Positions 52,666 to 60,670 of a DNA stretch of 64,000 nt are shown piece by piece. Position 1 is the stretch's first letter; each line of letters starts with the position of its first letter. The DNA is from Halorarius halobius. GTDB taxonomy: Archaea > Halobacteriota > Halobacteria > Halobacteriales > Haloarculaceae. The notes below the pieces were generated by a model. It worked only from the letters and a program-made list of their open reading frames with translations. It was not told the DNA's origin and did not search any database. The stretch covers positions 224,220-288,219 of the forward strand of contig NZ_CP101162.1 in the NCBI RefSeq assembly GCF_024298865.1. The letters are read 5' to 3'. Position numbers and translations under genes: made by a program.

Positions 52666-53310
52666 ATGGCCGAGATCGAACTCGATCCCGACAGAACTGC
52701 ATTGCTGATCACCGACCCGCAGGTCGACTTTCTGAAGCCCGAGAGCGTCGTCTGGGACAAGGTCGGCGAGACCGTGGAGGAGAACGCGGTCGTCGAAAAT
52801 CTCTCTCGACTCCGAGATGCCGCCAACGAAGGCGATATTCCCGTGTTCTACTCCCCTCACGTGTACGAGGACGCGGAGTACGAGGAGTGGGAGCACCTCA
52901 ACAACATCGACCAGATCATGTTCGACACCCGAATGTTCGACGCTGCGGGCGATGGCGCCAACATCATCCCCGAACTCGAACCGGACGAGAACACGTTCGT
53001 GCTCTCCCCGCACAAGCAGCTTTCGGGGTTCTGGAGCAACGACGTTCAGATCCAACTGCGCCAGCGTGGCATCGACACGCTCGTGCTCGCGGGCATGAGC
53101 GCGAACCTCTGCGTCGAGTCGCACCTACGCGACGCCGTCGAGAACGGCTTCGAGGTGCTGACCGTCACCGACGCCACTGCCGCCGCCGGTCGGGAGGCGC
53201 TCGAGGCGGCGCTGACGAACTTCGGCTTCATCGCCCACGAAACCGCCGAAACCGACGACGTCGTTTCACGATTGCAGGACAGTACCACGGTCGCGAGCAG
53301 CACCGACTAA
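52666..53310 (+). CDS. Isochorismatase-family cysteine hydrolase
   Basis: The 214-residue protein has LLITDPQVDFLKPES (catalytic Asp), SPHKQLSGFWSN (Lys), and GMSANLCVESHLRDAVENGFEVL (Cys near residue 148), the catalytic triad of the family. It hydrolyses a C-N, C-O or related bond, for example nicotinamide or an isochorismate-like ester. It sits between the acidic protein and a FAD oxidoreductase gene on the same strand. Confidence 0.88.
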   Translation: MAEIELDPDRTALLITDPQVDFLKPESVVWDKVGETVEENAVVENLSRLRDAANEGDIPVFYSPHVYEDAEYEEWEHLNNIDQIMFDTRMFDAAGDGANIIPELEPDENTFVLSPHKQLSGFWSNDVQIQLRQRGIDTLVLAGMSANLCVESHLRDAVENGFEVLTVTDATAAAGREALEAALTNFGFIAHETAETDDVVSRLQDSTTVASSTD

Positions 53311-53338
53311 CACCCTCTCTTTCACTCCGATTCCCACC

Positions 53339-54904
53339 ATGCATCCAGACACGCCCGCCGTCTCGTTACCCGACTCCGCAGTGTCGTACTGGGTCGATTC
53401 GACTGACCAACCGGCACATCCTCATCTGGCCGAGGATGTCGCGGCGGACGTGGCTGTGGTCGGAGCGGGCATCGCCGGCTTCTCGACAGCGACATTCCTC
53501 GCCGAAGATGGACATTCCGTCGTCCTCCTGGACGCGAACGGGATCGCAACGAAGACAACTGGCCACACAGCGGCCAAGGTGACCGTCGCCCACGGACTGC
53601 GCTACAACTACCTGATCGATACGTTCGGCGAAGAGAAGGCGAAACTCTACGCGGACGCGAACCGGACGGCCCTCGAGGAAGTCTCGTCCCGCGTCGCCGA
53701 CCAGAGTATCGACTGTGCGTTCCGACGGGCACCGGCCTACTCGTACGTTCCACCGGGAGACGACACGCAGCAAATCGAAGACGAAGTAACTGCGGCTCGC
53801 CGTCTCGGTCTCGATGCGAAACACGTCGAGGACGTTCCAGCCCCCGTCGACGTGGCGGCTGGCATCCGGTACGATGAGCAAGCTCACTTTCACCCACGGG
53901 CGTATCTCCTCTCCCTGCTCGAGACCTTCGAGGCGGAAGGGGGACGGGTCTACGGGAACACCCGCGCGAGAGACATCGAATACGGCCCTCCACACCGACT
54001 CGAAACCCCCGAGGGTCAGGTGAAAGCAGACGACATCGTGGTGGCGACCCATTACCCGTTTGTCAAGCGGATGCTGTACTTGCCGCGAACGCTCCCCGGA
54101 CAGGAGCACATCATCACCGTGAACGTCGAGGGCGAACCGCCAGAGGGCATGTACTACAATGCCGGTACGGACCTGCATTCGTTCCGTCCGGTTCCGACCC
54201 AAAACGGCACGATGCTGCTCGTGGAGGGGAAGAAGCACCCGACCGGGATCGGGGAAGACACCATGGAACTCACCCGACAGGTCCAGTCGTTCGCCACCTC
54301 GCATTTCCCGGTCGAGGACATCACCCATCGATGGTCCGCACAGGACTTCATGACGATGGATCGGGTTCCCTACATGGGGCCCATCTCGCCGTTCTCCGAG
54401 AGCGTCTACGTCGTCACTGGATTCGGTGGGTGGGGGATGACTCACGGAACGGTGGCCGGACTGCTGCTGAGTGACCTAATTGCGGGACGGGACAACGAGT
54501 GGGCGGAGCTGTACACCCCCAATCGGATGCCGCCATTGAAGTCCCTGAAGCGGTTGCCCAACGCGGGCGCTAAAATGATGAAGCAGTTCATCAAAGGGCA
54601 CCGTAATCCTAGCGAGGAGGACGATCTGCCGCCTCTCGATCCTGGTGAGGGAACGGTCGTGGCCAGAGACAACGAGCCGGTCGGTGTCTACCGGGACGCC
54701 AGCGGCGAATGGCACGCTGTCTCCGGTTCTTGTACGTACAGTGGCTGCGTGCTCCGGTGGAACGGCGCCGGGGAAAGCTGGGACTGTCCCTGTGACGGGT
54801 CCCGGTATAATAGGGATGGGACCGTCATCGATGGCCCTGCCCAAGAAGACCTCGCCGAGAAGCCCGTACCGAGATCAAAAAATCGAACAAAAACCATCCG
54901 CTAA
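53339..54904 (+). CDS. FAD-dependent DAO-type oxidoreductase with degenerate C-terminal Rieske domain
   Basis: The 521-residue protein has an N-terminal dinucleotide motif VAVVGAGIAGFSTATFLAED (about 38-57), GHTAAKVTVAHGLRYNYLI, and GFGGWGMTHGTVAGLLLSDL near residue 370, as in glycine/D-amino-acid oxidase-like enzymes. The last 60 residues resemble a Rieske domain but read CTYSGC (Cys465, Cys470) and CPCDGS (Cys483, Cys485). The two His ligands are replaced by Tyr467 and Asp486, each one base change away from His. Whether a cluster still forms is unclear. The known FAD-Rieske family oxidises amines or proline derivatives. Confidence 0.85.
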   Translation: MHPDTPAVSLPDSAVSYWVDSTDQPAHPHLAEDVAADVAVVGAGIAGFSTATFLAEDGHSVVLLDANGIATKTTGHTAAKVTVAHGLRYNYLIDTFGEEKAKLYADANRTALEEVSSRVADQSIDCAFRRAPAYSYVPPGDDTQQIEDEVTAARRLGLDAKHVEDVPAPVDVAAGIRYDEQAHFHPRAYLLSLLETFEAEGGRVYGNTRARDIEYGPPHRLETPEGQVKADDIVVATHYPFVKRMLYLPRTLPGQEHIITVNVEGEPPEGMYYNAGTDLHSFRPVPTQNGTMLLVEGKKHPTGIGEDTMELTRQVQSFATSHFPVEDITHRWSAQDFMTMDRVPYMGPISPFSESVYVVTGFGGWGMTHGTVAGLLLSDLIAGRDNEWAELYTPNRMPPLKSLKRLPNAGAKMMKQFIKGHRNPSEEDDLPPLDPGEGTVVARDNEPVGVYRDASGEWHAVSGSCTYSGCVLRWNGAGESWDCPCDGSRYNRDGTVIDGPAQEDLAEKPVPRSKNRTKTIR

Positions 54905-54964
54905 CATTCTATCGACGAGAGCAGAATTCTGACTTACGCGGTGGGAACCATCGAACGGAAAACC

Positions 54965-55305
54965 GAGACAGACAACTACCACGCCGGGCACGAACGTCTC
55001 GGAGCCGAACGTTGGGCGATTCTTCGAACAGTACGAAAACGGCATTCAATTGAAGATCCACTCCTAGACCGACCACTTTCGAGCGTTCGAGAAGGCGCTT
55101 TCCGACCTGCTCGCAGGTGAATATGAATTCCTGGCTCTGTTGAAATCCTCTTCACGTCTTGCGGTTTCGTATAGAGAATCATTTCCACGGGTTTGGTCGT
55201 GGGCGGCAGGGAGAGCGTCTCTTTCGAATATCAGTGATGAAGGGTTTCAACAAGGCCGAAGTCCTCCAAGTTGAGGTTGAATCGGCGACCAAACTCGAAC
55301 TCTAA
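54965..55305 (+). pseudogene. Broken ABM-family gene interrupted by a MITE
   Basis: The DNA aligns with the ABM gene at 48411-48716 from DYRAATD onward: FFEQYE is kept, an in-frame stop (TAG) appears after ENGIQLKIHS, and DLLAGE remains. Then a 125-base insertion splits the C-terminal codons. After the insertion, VLQVEVESATKLEL followed by TAA matches the functional C-terminus. The 5' half is missing or unrecognisable. It is a dead copy. Confidence 0.75.
55133..55257. mobile_element. MITE-like insertion (IS6-type ends) in the dead ABM copy
   Basis: A 125-base segment with imperfect terminal inverted repeats: GGCTCTGTTGAAATCCT at the left and, on the reverse strand, GGCCTTGTTGAAACCCT at the right (14 of 17 match). 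It is flanked by near-perfect 8-base direct repeats, GAATTCCT at 55125-55132 and GAAGTCCT at 55258-55265, as expected for a target duplication. Eight-base duplications and GGxxxTGTTGxAA ends suggest IS6-family transposition. It has no coding capacity. Confidence 0.7.
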
Positions 55306-55374
55306 GACTCGCCGTTCAGAAACCTTGACTTCGCCAGCCTGTACGTCGTTTCGAGAGATTTCACCAGCCCAGGA

Positions 55375-56358
55375 CTACGGCGTTTGGGCCGTCGTTCCGT
55401 CGGCAGTCGGGAGACGGTCGCGATCGTGCGGTTGTTCGTAATCGAGTCCTGGCCCGATCGGTGTGATATCCCCCTGGTAGTAGCCGTCATCTTTGATGTG
55501 TTCCATCCGTACCGTCTCCGCGAACCCCGGCGTCTGGTAGAGGTCCCGCAGATACGGCCAGAGGTTGTCGTACTGGTGGATGTACTGGCGGTTGCATTTG
55601 AACGCCGTGTGATAGCACTCGTCGAACCGAATCAGCGTGGGGAACATGCGCACGTCGGCGAGTGTCAGCCGGTCGCCGGCGAGGTAGCGTTGGTCGGCGA
55701 GGACTTCGTCCCAGTGGTCCAGGGCATCGAAGACGTCGGTGACTGCCTCGTCATAGGCGGCCTGTGAGTCCGCGAAGCCGGCTCGATAGACGCCGTTGTT
55801 GATCGAATCATAGATCGAATCGATGATCCGATCAATCTCGTCGCGGTAGCCCTCCGGATACAGCTCACGGCCATCGTCGCCGTAGTCGGCGAATTCGGTG
55901 GCAAACATCCGCATGATCTCGATGGATTCGTTGTTGACGATGGTCTCGTGCTCCCGATCCCAGAGAACCGGAACAGTCACCCGACCAGTGTACTCGGGAT
56001 CTGCCGCGACGTACACGTCCCGGAGGTATTCACAGCCGTTGACGGTGTCGGGAGTGCAGCCATCTTTCTCGGGTGTGAACTCCCAGCCCTCGTCTTCACG
56101 CCACGGGTCGACGATGTCCATCGAGACGATGTCGGTCAGCCCAGCGAGTCGGCGCGTGAGCGCAGCGCCGTGTGCCCACGGACAGTTCCTTGCGATGTAG
56201 AGGTGGTAGCGACCGGTGGCCGACTGGAATTTGCTACCCTGGGCGTCCTGAATCCAGTCACGAAACGAGGTTTCAGCCCGATCGAACGCGCCACTCTCGT
56301 CGGTGTATGGTTCGATATCCGTCTTCCACTCCCCGTCGACGAGCATATTCCGGCCCAT
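55375..56358 (-). CDS. Glutathionyl-hydroquinone reductase-like (Xi-class GST) enzyme
   Basis: The 327-residue protein has ARNCPWAHGAALTRRLAGL with the catalytic Cys in CPWAH near residue 59, VPVLWDREHETIVNNESIEIM, and a C-terminal helical domain with YLAGDRLTLADVRMFPTLIRF. Xi-class enzymes remove a thiol from quinone conjugates. Haloarchaea use gamma-glutamylcysteine in place of glutathione, so the natural thiol is probably that one (known for the group, not shown here). Confidence 0.9.
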   Translation of the reverse strand: MGRNMLVDGEWKTDIEPYTDESGAFDRAETSFRDWIQDAQGSKFQSATGRYHLYIARNCPWAHGAALTRRLAGLTDIVSMDIVDPWREDEGWEFTPEKDGCTPDTVNGCEYLRDVYVAADPEYTGRVTVPVLWDREHETIVNNESIEIMRMFATEFADYGDDGRELYPEGYRDEIDRIIDSIYDSINNGVYRAGFADSQAAYDEAVTDVFDALDHWDEVLADQRYLAGDRLTLADVRMFPTLIRFDECYHTAFKCNRQYIHQYDNLWPYLRDLYQTPGFAETVRMEHIKDDGYYQGDITPIGPGLDYEQPHDRDRLPTADGTTAQTP

Positions 56359-56446
56359 AGTACAGTAGAAGAGCTTCTCGCATACAGTCCTGCCGCCCAG
56401 TCGTGCTCATCAAGCACAACCGGTGCGTGTCGTGATTGCGAATCAG

Positions 56447-57166
56447 TCAGATGAATTCGGAGTTCTGCGGGCCGTTCGTAATGTGGACCTCGAACGGCTG
56501 TGTACTGATATCGTCCTGTTCGACGAGGTGCCAGTAGGTCTCGGCCATCTCGTCAGGGTCGAGGAACGTCTCGTCCTCCCGGTCAGGGAACTGGTCACGG
56601 ACGCCCGGCGTGTCGATCTGTCCGTCGATGACGACGTGCGCGACGTGAATCCCATCGGGGCCGAACTCCTGTGCCATGTCCATCGCCATCCCGCGAGCGG
56701 CGAACTTCGCGGCCGTAAATCCGATTGCGCCCCCAAGACTCCGTACTGCAGAGGTCGCGCCTGTGAAGATGACCGTCCCACCGCCCGTCTCAAGCATGTC
56801 GCCAACGGCTTCCTGCGAGCAGACGAACGCACCTCGTCCGTTGACCGCCCACGCCCGTTCGAATTCCTCAGCATCCACGTCCATGAGTCCCTTCCAGGAG
56901 GCGGCGCTGGCGTGGTTCACGAGAATATCGACCGGCCCGAATTCATCGTGCACCGCGTCGAACCCGTCTCGGATCTGATCGACGTCGGTGAGATCAGTCT
57001 GGACGGCAAGCCCTTCACCGGGGTCCGGAAGATCCTCAGCGAGTTCCTCGATGTAGTTCTCCGACCGAGCGAAGAGTGCGACCTGACAGCCCTCAGTTGC
57101 AAATTTCCGTGCAAGCGATTCACCGAGTCCAGGACCGACACCTGCAATAACTGCTGTGCGAGCCAT
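56447..57166 (-). CDS. Short-chain dehydrogenase/reductase
   Basis: Start at the ATG at 57166 gives 239 residues. It has TAVIAGVGPGLGESLARKF (NAD(P) binding), VDILVNHASAAS (NAG-type motif), GGTVIFTGATSAVRSLGG and FTAAKFAARGMAMD. The usual YxxxK reads FTAAK, so the catalytic Tyr is replaced by Phe, and activity may be changed or absent. The gene is downstream of the reductase-like gene's promoter region on the same strand; substrate unknown. Confidence 0.82.
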   Translation of the reverse strand: MARTAVIAGVGPGLGESLARKFATEGCQVALFARSENYIEELAEDLPDPGEGLAVQTDLTDVDQIRDGFDAVHDEFGPVDILVNHASAASWKGLMDVDAEEFERAWAVNGRGAFVCSQEAVGDMLETGGGTVIFTGATSAVRSLGGAIGFTAAKFAARGMAMDMAQEFGPDGIHVAHVVIDGQIDTPGVRDQFPDREDETFLDPDEMAETYWHLVEQDDISTQPFEVHITNGPQNSEFI

Positions 57167-57169
57167 GGG

Positions 57170-57880
57170 CCGACCTACGAACCGGACCGGCAAAGCCGTG
57201 GTGACGGGCCGCCTACTGATCGGTCGACAGCCGGGAAGCGAGTTCACCACTCTCACCGAGGTTGGTAAGCGCGCGATTGAGCAGTTCCCGCTCAACGAAT
57301 CGGGAAAGGATGATATTGTATAGAGAATCGTTTTTATCGACCCACAGGGCTGGAGGCTTTTCGAGATGAGGACAGTTGACGACAGGACAGTGACGAGTTG
57401 TCCCCGGAGAAACGACTGGAAACACTGAACACGCGCCTGATCAAGGCGGGGATCGAGACAATTCCAGATATGGAACCCCTCCAGGAGGGTGTTGCTTAGG
57501 AGAACTCCCCCAGGATCGGACGCAAATTCTGCGACGGCTCAAGTGGGAGCCTGAAGAGCTGCGTGAGGACGAAGAGTAGGACTAGTCCTTAACCAACCAT
57601 CCGGGCGTAAGATTGCCTATAGTTGGTTAACGCGAAGTAGTCCCGTTTTCTGGCCCCTGAACGGGTGCTGGACAACCAGCAGCGACCTCTCAAGACTTGA
57701 GTAGGCTACGAAATTCCCATGTCCCGTCAATAAGAATCGTCGGCGAACAGAGTGTCTATCTGCCACGGACCGACTATTACAGAAACTGCGTGCGGAGTTA
57801 CCACCTAAACAACTCGAACATCGCAATTTTAACATAGCAACTGGAGAAAACCGAATACAGCGCCCTCTTGTGGGCTGTTC
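57170..57880. other. Relic-rich intergenic region before the fluoride riboswitch
   Basis: No intact gene in 700 bases. A reverse-strand frame ending at 57213 gives a helix-rich scrap (RFVERELLNRALTNLGESGE) that resembles the end of a winged-helix regulator. On the forward strand at about 57419-57580, pieces ETLNTRLIKAGIETIPDMEP and RTQILRRLKWEPEELREDEE are separated by a stop and a frameshift, so they look like a decayed gene. The bases GTATAGAGAATC near 57316 also occur inside the MITE at about 55168. An inverted repeat follows at 57589-57630. Confidence 0.4.
57589..57630. repeat. Perfect nine-base inverted repeat
   Basis: TTAACCAAC at 57589-57597 and GTTGGTTAA at 57622-57630 pair perfectly around a 24-base loop. 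It sits in the relic region just after the decayed gene fragments. It may be an element end, an operator or a hairpin; nothing nearby decides. Confidence 0.45.
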
Positions 57881-57932
57881 GGGCGATGGAGTCCGCCTGT
57901 CCCAACCGCCATCCCGGCTGATGACTCCTACT
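57881..57932 (+). ncRNA. Fluoride riboswitch (crcB motif)
   Basis: The sequence reads GGGCGATGGAGTCCGCC, a short linker, AACCGCC, and GGCTGATGACTCCTAC, matching the fluoride (crcB) aptamer. GGCG pairs with CGCC, GCC pairs with GGC in the second stem, and GGAG can pair with CTCC to form the conserved pseudoknot. It ends about 12 bases before the ATG of the first crcB gene, so it can act on translation or on transcript elongation. A possible TATA box (ATTTTAAC, 57826-57833) would give transcription from about 57855. Confidence 0.88.
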
Positions 57933-57943
57933 ATGAATCAGCC

Positions 57944-58354
57944 ATGGCACGAACACATCCCCTCGAACATCTGGAATCTGTCGTAGTCGTCGGAATCGGC
58001 GGATTCGCTGGCTCGAATCTCCGATACTTCGTTGAATTGTATGTTCCGAACTCACTGGCAGCAACGATGCTGGTCAACATCCTAGGTTCCCTAGCTCTCG
58101 GTTTCATAATATACGAGAATCTCTTGTCGGGGCGGATCTCTGAAGCCAGCCGGACACTCATGGCGACTGGATTCATCGCCTCCTTCACCACCTACAGTAC
58201 TTTCGTCATCGACGCACTCACAACAACGCCAACGGTCGCAATTGGATACATCATCGGGAGCTATGCGCTGGGATTCGGAGCTGTCTTGCTCGGTCGCGAA
58301 GCAGCCCGCTGGATAACGGCTGAAACAGCCCACTCCACTGAGGTGAGTGAATAA
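57944..58354 (+). CDS. crcB: Fluoride channel CrcB/Fluc, first subunit
   Basis: The 136-residue protein has four helices with VVVGIGGFAGSNLRYFVEL, LVNILGSLALGFIIYE and GFIASFTTYSTFVIDALT (the fluoride-path Phe/Thr/Ser block). It is longer at the C-terminus than usual (ETAHSTEVSE). The stop overlaps the start of the second crcB gene, so a heterodimer is expected. Both lie under the fluoride riboswitch at 57881-57932. Confidence 0.92.
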   Translation: MARTHPLEHLESVVVVGIGGFAGSNLRYFVELYVPNSLAATMLVNILGSLALGFIIYENLLSGRISEASRTLMATGFIASFTTYSTFVIDALTTTPTVAIGYIIGSYALGFGAVLLGREAARWITAETAHSTEVSE

Positions 58355-58704
58355 TGGAGCCCGCCCATCTGCTCGGGACTGGTGGCGCGATTGGGGCAAT
58401 TCTCAGATATCTCGTCGGGCTAGCATTTTCCCACGATCGCTTCCCTTTCCCAACGCTCGTAGTGAACGTTCTCGGTAGTTTCGTCCTTGGACTGGTTGTG
58501 TTCGCCACCCTCACCGATGAAGTCGTCCTCTTTGTTGGTACGGGGGCGTGTGGTTCTTTCACAACATACTCCTCATTTTCTGTCCAAACAGTCCAATTAT
58601 GGGAGAGTGGTGATCGCTTCTGGGCGATACTCTATGCGGGCGGTACACTCCTGCTTTGTCTGCTCGGGGCAGCTGTTGGAGCAACCGTCGCGACGATAGT
58701 TTAA
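58354..58704 (+). CDS. crcB: Fluoride channel CrcB/Fluc, second subunit
   Basis: The 116-residue protein has four helices, GTGGAIGAILRYLVGLAF, VVNVLGSFVLGLVVFATL and GACGSFTTYSSFSVQTVQL. The ATG shares one base with the previous stop (TAATG). Dual-gene CrcB systems form the exporter from two different chains in antiparallel orientation. It exports fluoride from the cytoplasm. Confidence 0.92.
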   Translation: MEPAHLLGTGGAIGAILRYLVGLAFSHDRFPFPTLVVNVLGSFVLGLVVFATLTDEVVLFVGTGACGSFTTYSSFSVQTVQLWESGDRFWAILYAGGTLLLCLLGAAVGATVATIV

Positions 58705-58797
58705 TTCTGATCAGTTGTTGTCGCGTTCCGCGGTGACATTCATAGACGCCACTGTCGCGCAGAACCCATTTAGCGGGTGAACGACTACCAGCAGGTA

Positions 58798-59562
58798 ATG
58801 GACGAGTCGCCTTCGGCACAGACCCACCCTCGCATCTTCACGGCGCCACGAACGGAGATCTCGCAGAATCAGGGCAAGTTCCGGATCCACTTCAACTTAC
58901 CCGGCCGGGCGGTCCCAGACCACGACGACCACGGGTACGGGCCGCTCGCAATGGTCGTCGAATCGTTCATGGACCCGGGGACACTCATCCGAATGCACCA
59001 GCACCGCAACGAAGAGATCATCTCGTGGGTGCCAGAGAGCGTGATGCGCCACGACGACCGGCAGGGGAACAAACTCGTAACGGACTCCGAACACCTGCTC
59101 GTGATGAACGCCGGCAGCGGCTTCTGGCACGCTGAGGAGACACTCGCTGACGACCCGCCGCTCCGGATGCTCCAGATCTTCGTCCGCCCACACAGTCTCG
59201 ACCTCGAACCCAACATCCAGCACGAACCGATCCCCGACCCTGTTCCCAACGAGTGGCGCCACCTGTTCGGTCCCGAGGACACTGACGCCCCACTCTATGT
59301 CCGCAACGACGTCGACTTCTACGACTGTCACCTCGAAGACGGGGCCACGACTACGCTTCCTACCCGGACGGGCTGGGACACCTATCTGTATGTCTTCGAG
59401 GGGGCGGTCAACGCCGGCGAGGAGTCCATCGGGTATACCGAGAGCGCACTCGTGACCGGCGAGAGCGATGTCTCCGTCACCGCGACCGAGGATTCGATTC
59501 TCGTCGCGTTTTCCATCAACCTCGATGCGCCAATCACTCGGCAAGGAACGATCGGCCGCTGA
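58798..59562 (+). CDS. Pirin-family cupin protein
   Basis: The ATG at 58798 gives 254 residues; a GTG at 58777 would add seven. The N-terminal pirin cupin has FMDPGTLIRMHQHRNEEIISWV (metal His), VMNAGSGFWHAEETL and MLQIFVRPHSLDLEPNIQH, and a second cupin follows to residue 250. Pirins act as redox-sensitive quercetinase-like or transcription-linked proteins; its role here is unknown. It follows the crcB pair by about 95 bases and may not share its control. Confidence 0.88.
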   Translation: MDESPSAQTHPRIFTAPRTEISQNQGKFRIHFNLPGRAVPDHDDHGYGPLAMVVESFMDPGTLIRMHQHRNEEIISWVPESVMRHDDRQGNKLVTDSEHLLVMNAGSGFWHAEETLADDPPLRMLQIFVRPHSLDLEPNIQHEPIPDPVPNEWRHLFGPEDTDAPLYVRNDVDFYDCHLEDGATTTLPTRTGWDTYLYVFEGAVNAGEESIGYTESALVTGESDVSVTATEDSILVAFSINLDAPITRQGTIGR

Positions 59563-60051
59563 CGCAACGGGGAGCCACCTCGAGAGGTTCCAGCTCGCCG
59601 GGCGTCCGAAATAGGCCGCTGTCTTTCCCGCGACTCCGAGATATTGAGCCGGGAATGCTGCGCTTAGTGACAAAATATAGCGTTTGACAATTTCGTCTCG
59701 ACAACCGTCAGCGACGAGGCCAACTTCAACGGGTCAATCCACGGTTTGCCGTGTGTCGTTCTTGACGAGCGTGGCTTTGACCTGAGCGAAGTTCTCGTGC
59801 CAACGGGAGGCGTTCATTTCTCGGACCACTCGGCAGCGATGGCGCGAACCCTCTGAGGAATGAATCCGGACCTATGACCGATCTGAACAGATCTCGACAC
59901 AGCTGTTTCACTCGCCGGACGACCACATATCTGGTTGATTCAGAGACAGGCCTACTGAGTAAATCCGACCAATAAGCGAGGCTCTCGATTTTATCAGCCT
60001 GAATCCGGTAGAGGGGACGATCGGTCTATCCCTCTCCACAGGTGTGATTCA
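59563..60051. other. Intergenic region with a possible coding relic
   Basis: From about 59686 to 59857 the forward strand reads 57 codons of protein-like sequence (NGSIHGLPCVVLDERGFDLS, then EVLVPTGGVHFSDHSAAMA) ending in TGA. It has no start codon and is preceded by a stop. It may be the 3' end of a lost gene. The rest has no clear structure. The promoter of the SWIM gene lies near its right end. Confidence 0.3.
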
Positions 60052-60573
60052 ATGGCTGTGATCGATTCATCGACGACTCAGGACAGCAAAAAGGAATACC
60101 AGTCTCAGGATGATGCCCGTGCCAAGCGGGCTCGGGAGGACGACATGGACGTCGCACTGCTTCACCGGGGAGGGTGCTACGAGGTCGACTCGGCATCGGG
60201 CAACACCTACAAGGTAGATCTGCTGGACGAGACGTGTACTTGTCCCGACTACCAGACCCCCGACACGCCGACACCCTGCAAGCACCTCCAGCGGGTTCAG
60301 CTCGAACTCGACGCAGGACGGATTCCCCGTCCCGACGGACGGCTGCCGGAGACAGCACTATCGACGTATCCTCCGTCGGATACGTCAAGTACTCACCTAG
60401 TGGCAACACTCAGGACGAGGATTCAGGAGCGAGAAGAGCGAATCGCCGCCCTCGAAGCGGAGATTCAGGCACTCCAGTTCGTCTGTGACGTGGCCGACGC
60501 GGTCAGGGACGGGAAGAAGATTGACCTCAAACAGATCATAGCTGATGAATACGGTCCGGCGAGCCGGCTGTGA
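60052..60573 (+). CDS. SWIM zinc-finger protein with C-terminal coiled coil
   Basis: The 173-residue protein has a SWIM motif CTCPDYQTPDTPTPCKH (Cys-x-Cys-x(n)-Cys-x-His, about residues 62-78) and then a charged coiled coil (TRIQEREERIAALEAEIQAL, about 118-140). SWIM fingers bind DNA or protein, often in recombination and element-linked proteins. It is convergent with the tyrosine recombinase gene, which may be functionally linked. Confidence 0.8.
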   Translation: MAVIDSSTTQDSKKEYQSQDDARAKRAREDDMDVALLHRGGCYEVDSASGNTYKVDLLDETCTCPDYQTPDTPTPCKHLQRVQLELDAGRIPRPDGRLPETALSTYPPSDTSSTHLVATLRTRIQEREERIAALEAEIQALQFVCDVADAVRDGKKIDLKQIIADEYGPASRL

Positions 60574-60597
60574 CGACGTCCTCTCTGAAGTTCCAAG

Positions 60598-60636
60598 TTA
60601 CCCCACGAGGTGTGATTTACCCTCTTCGTGGGGTAA
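60598..60636. terminator. Hairpin between the SWIM gene and the integrase gene
   Basis: TTACCCCACGA and TCGTGGGGTAA form a perfect 11-base stem around a 17-base loop. It lies between two convergent stop codons (60573 and 60671), where a two-way terminator is expected. The strong symmetry next to a recombinase gene also allows a recombination-site role. Confidence 0.5.
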
Positions 60637-60670
60637 CTCCAGCTGAACGCGCTGACGCAAGGTGCGGGCC

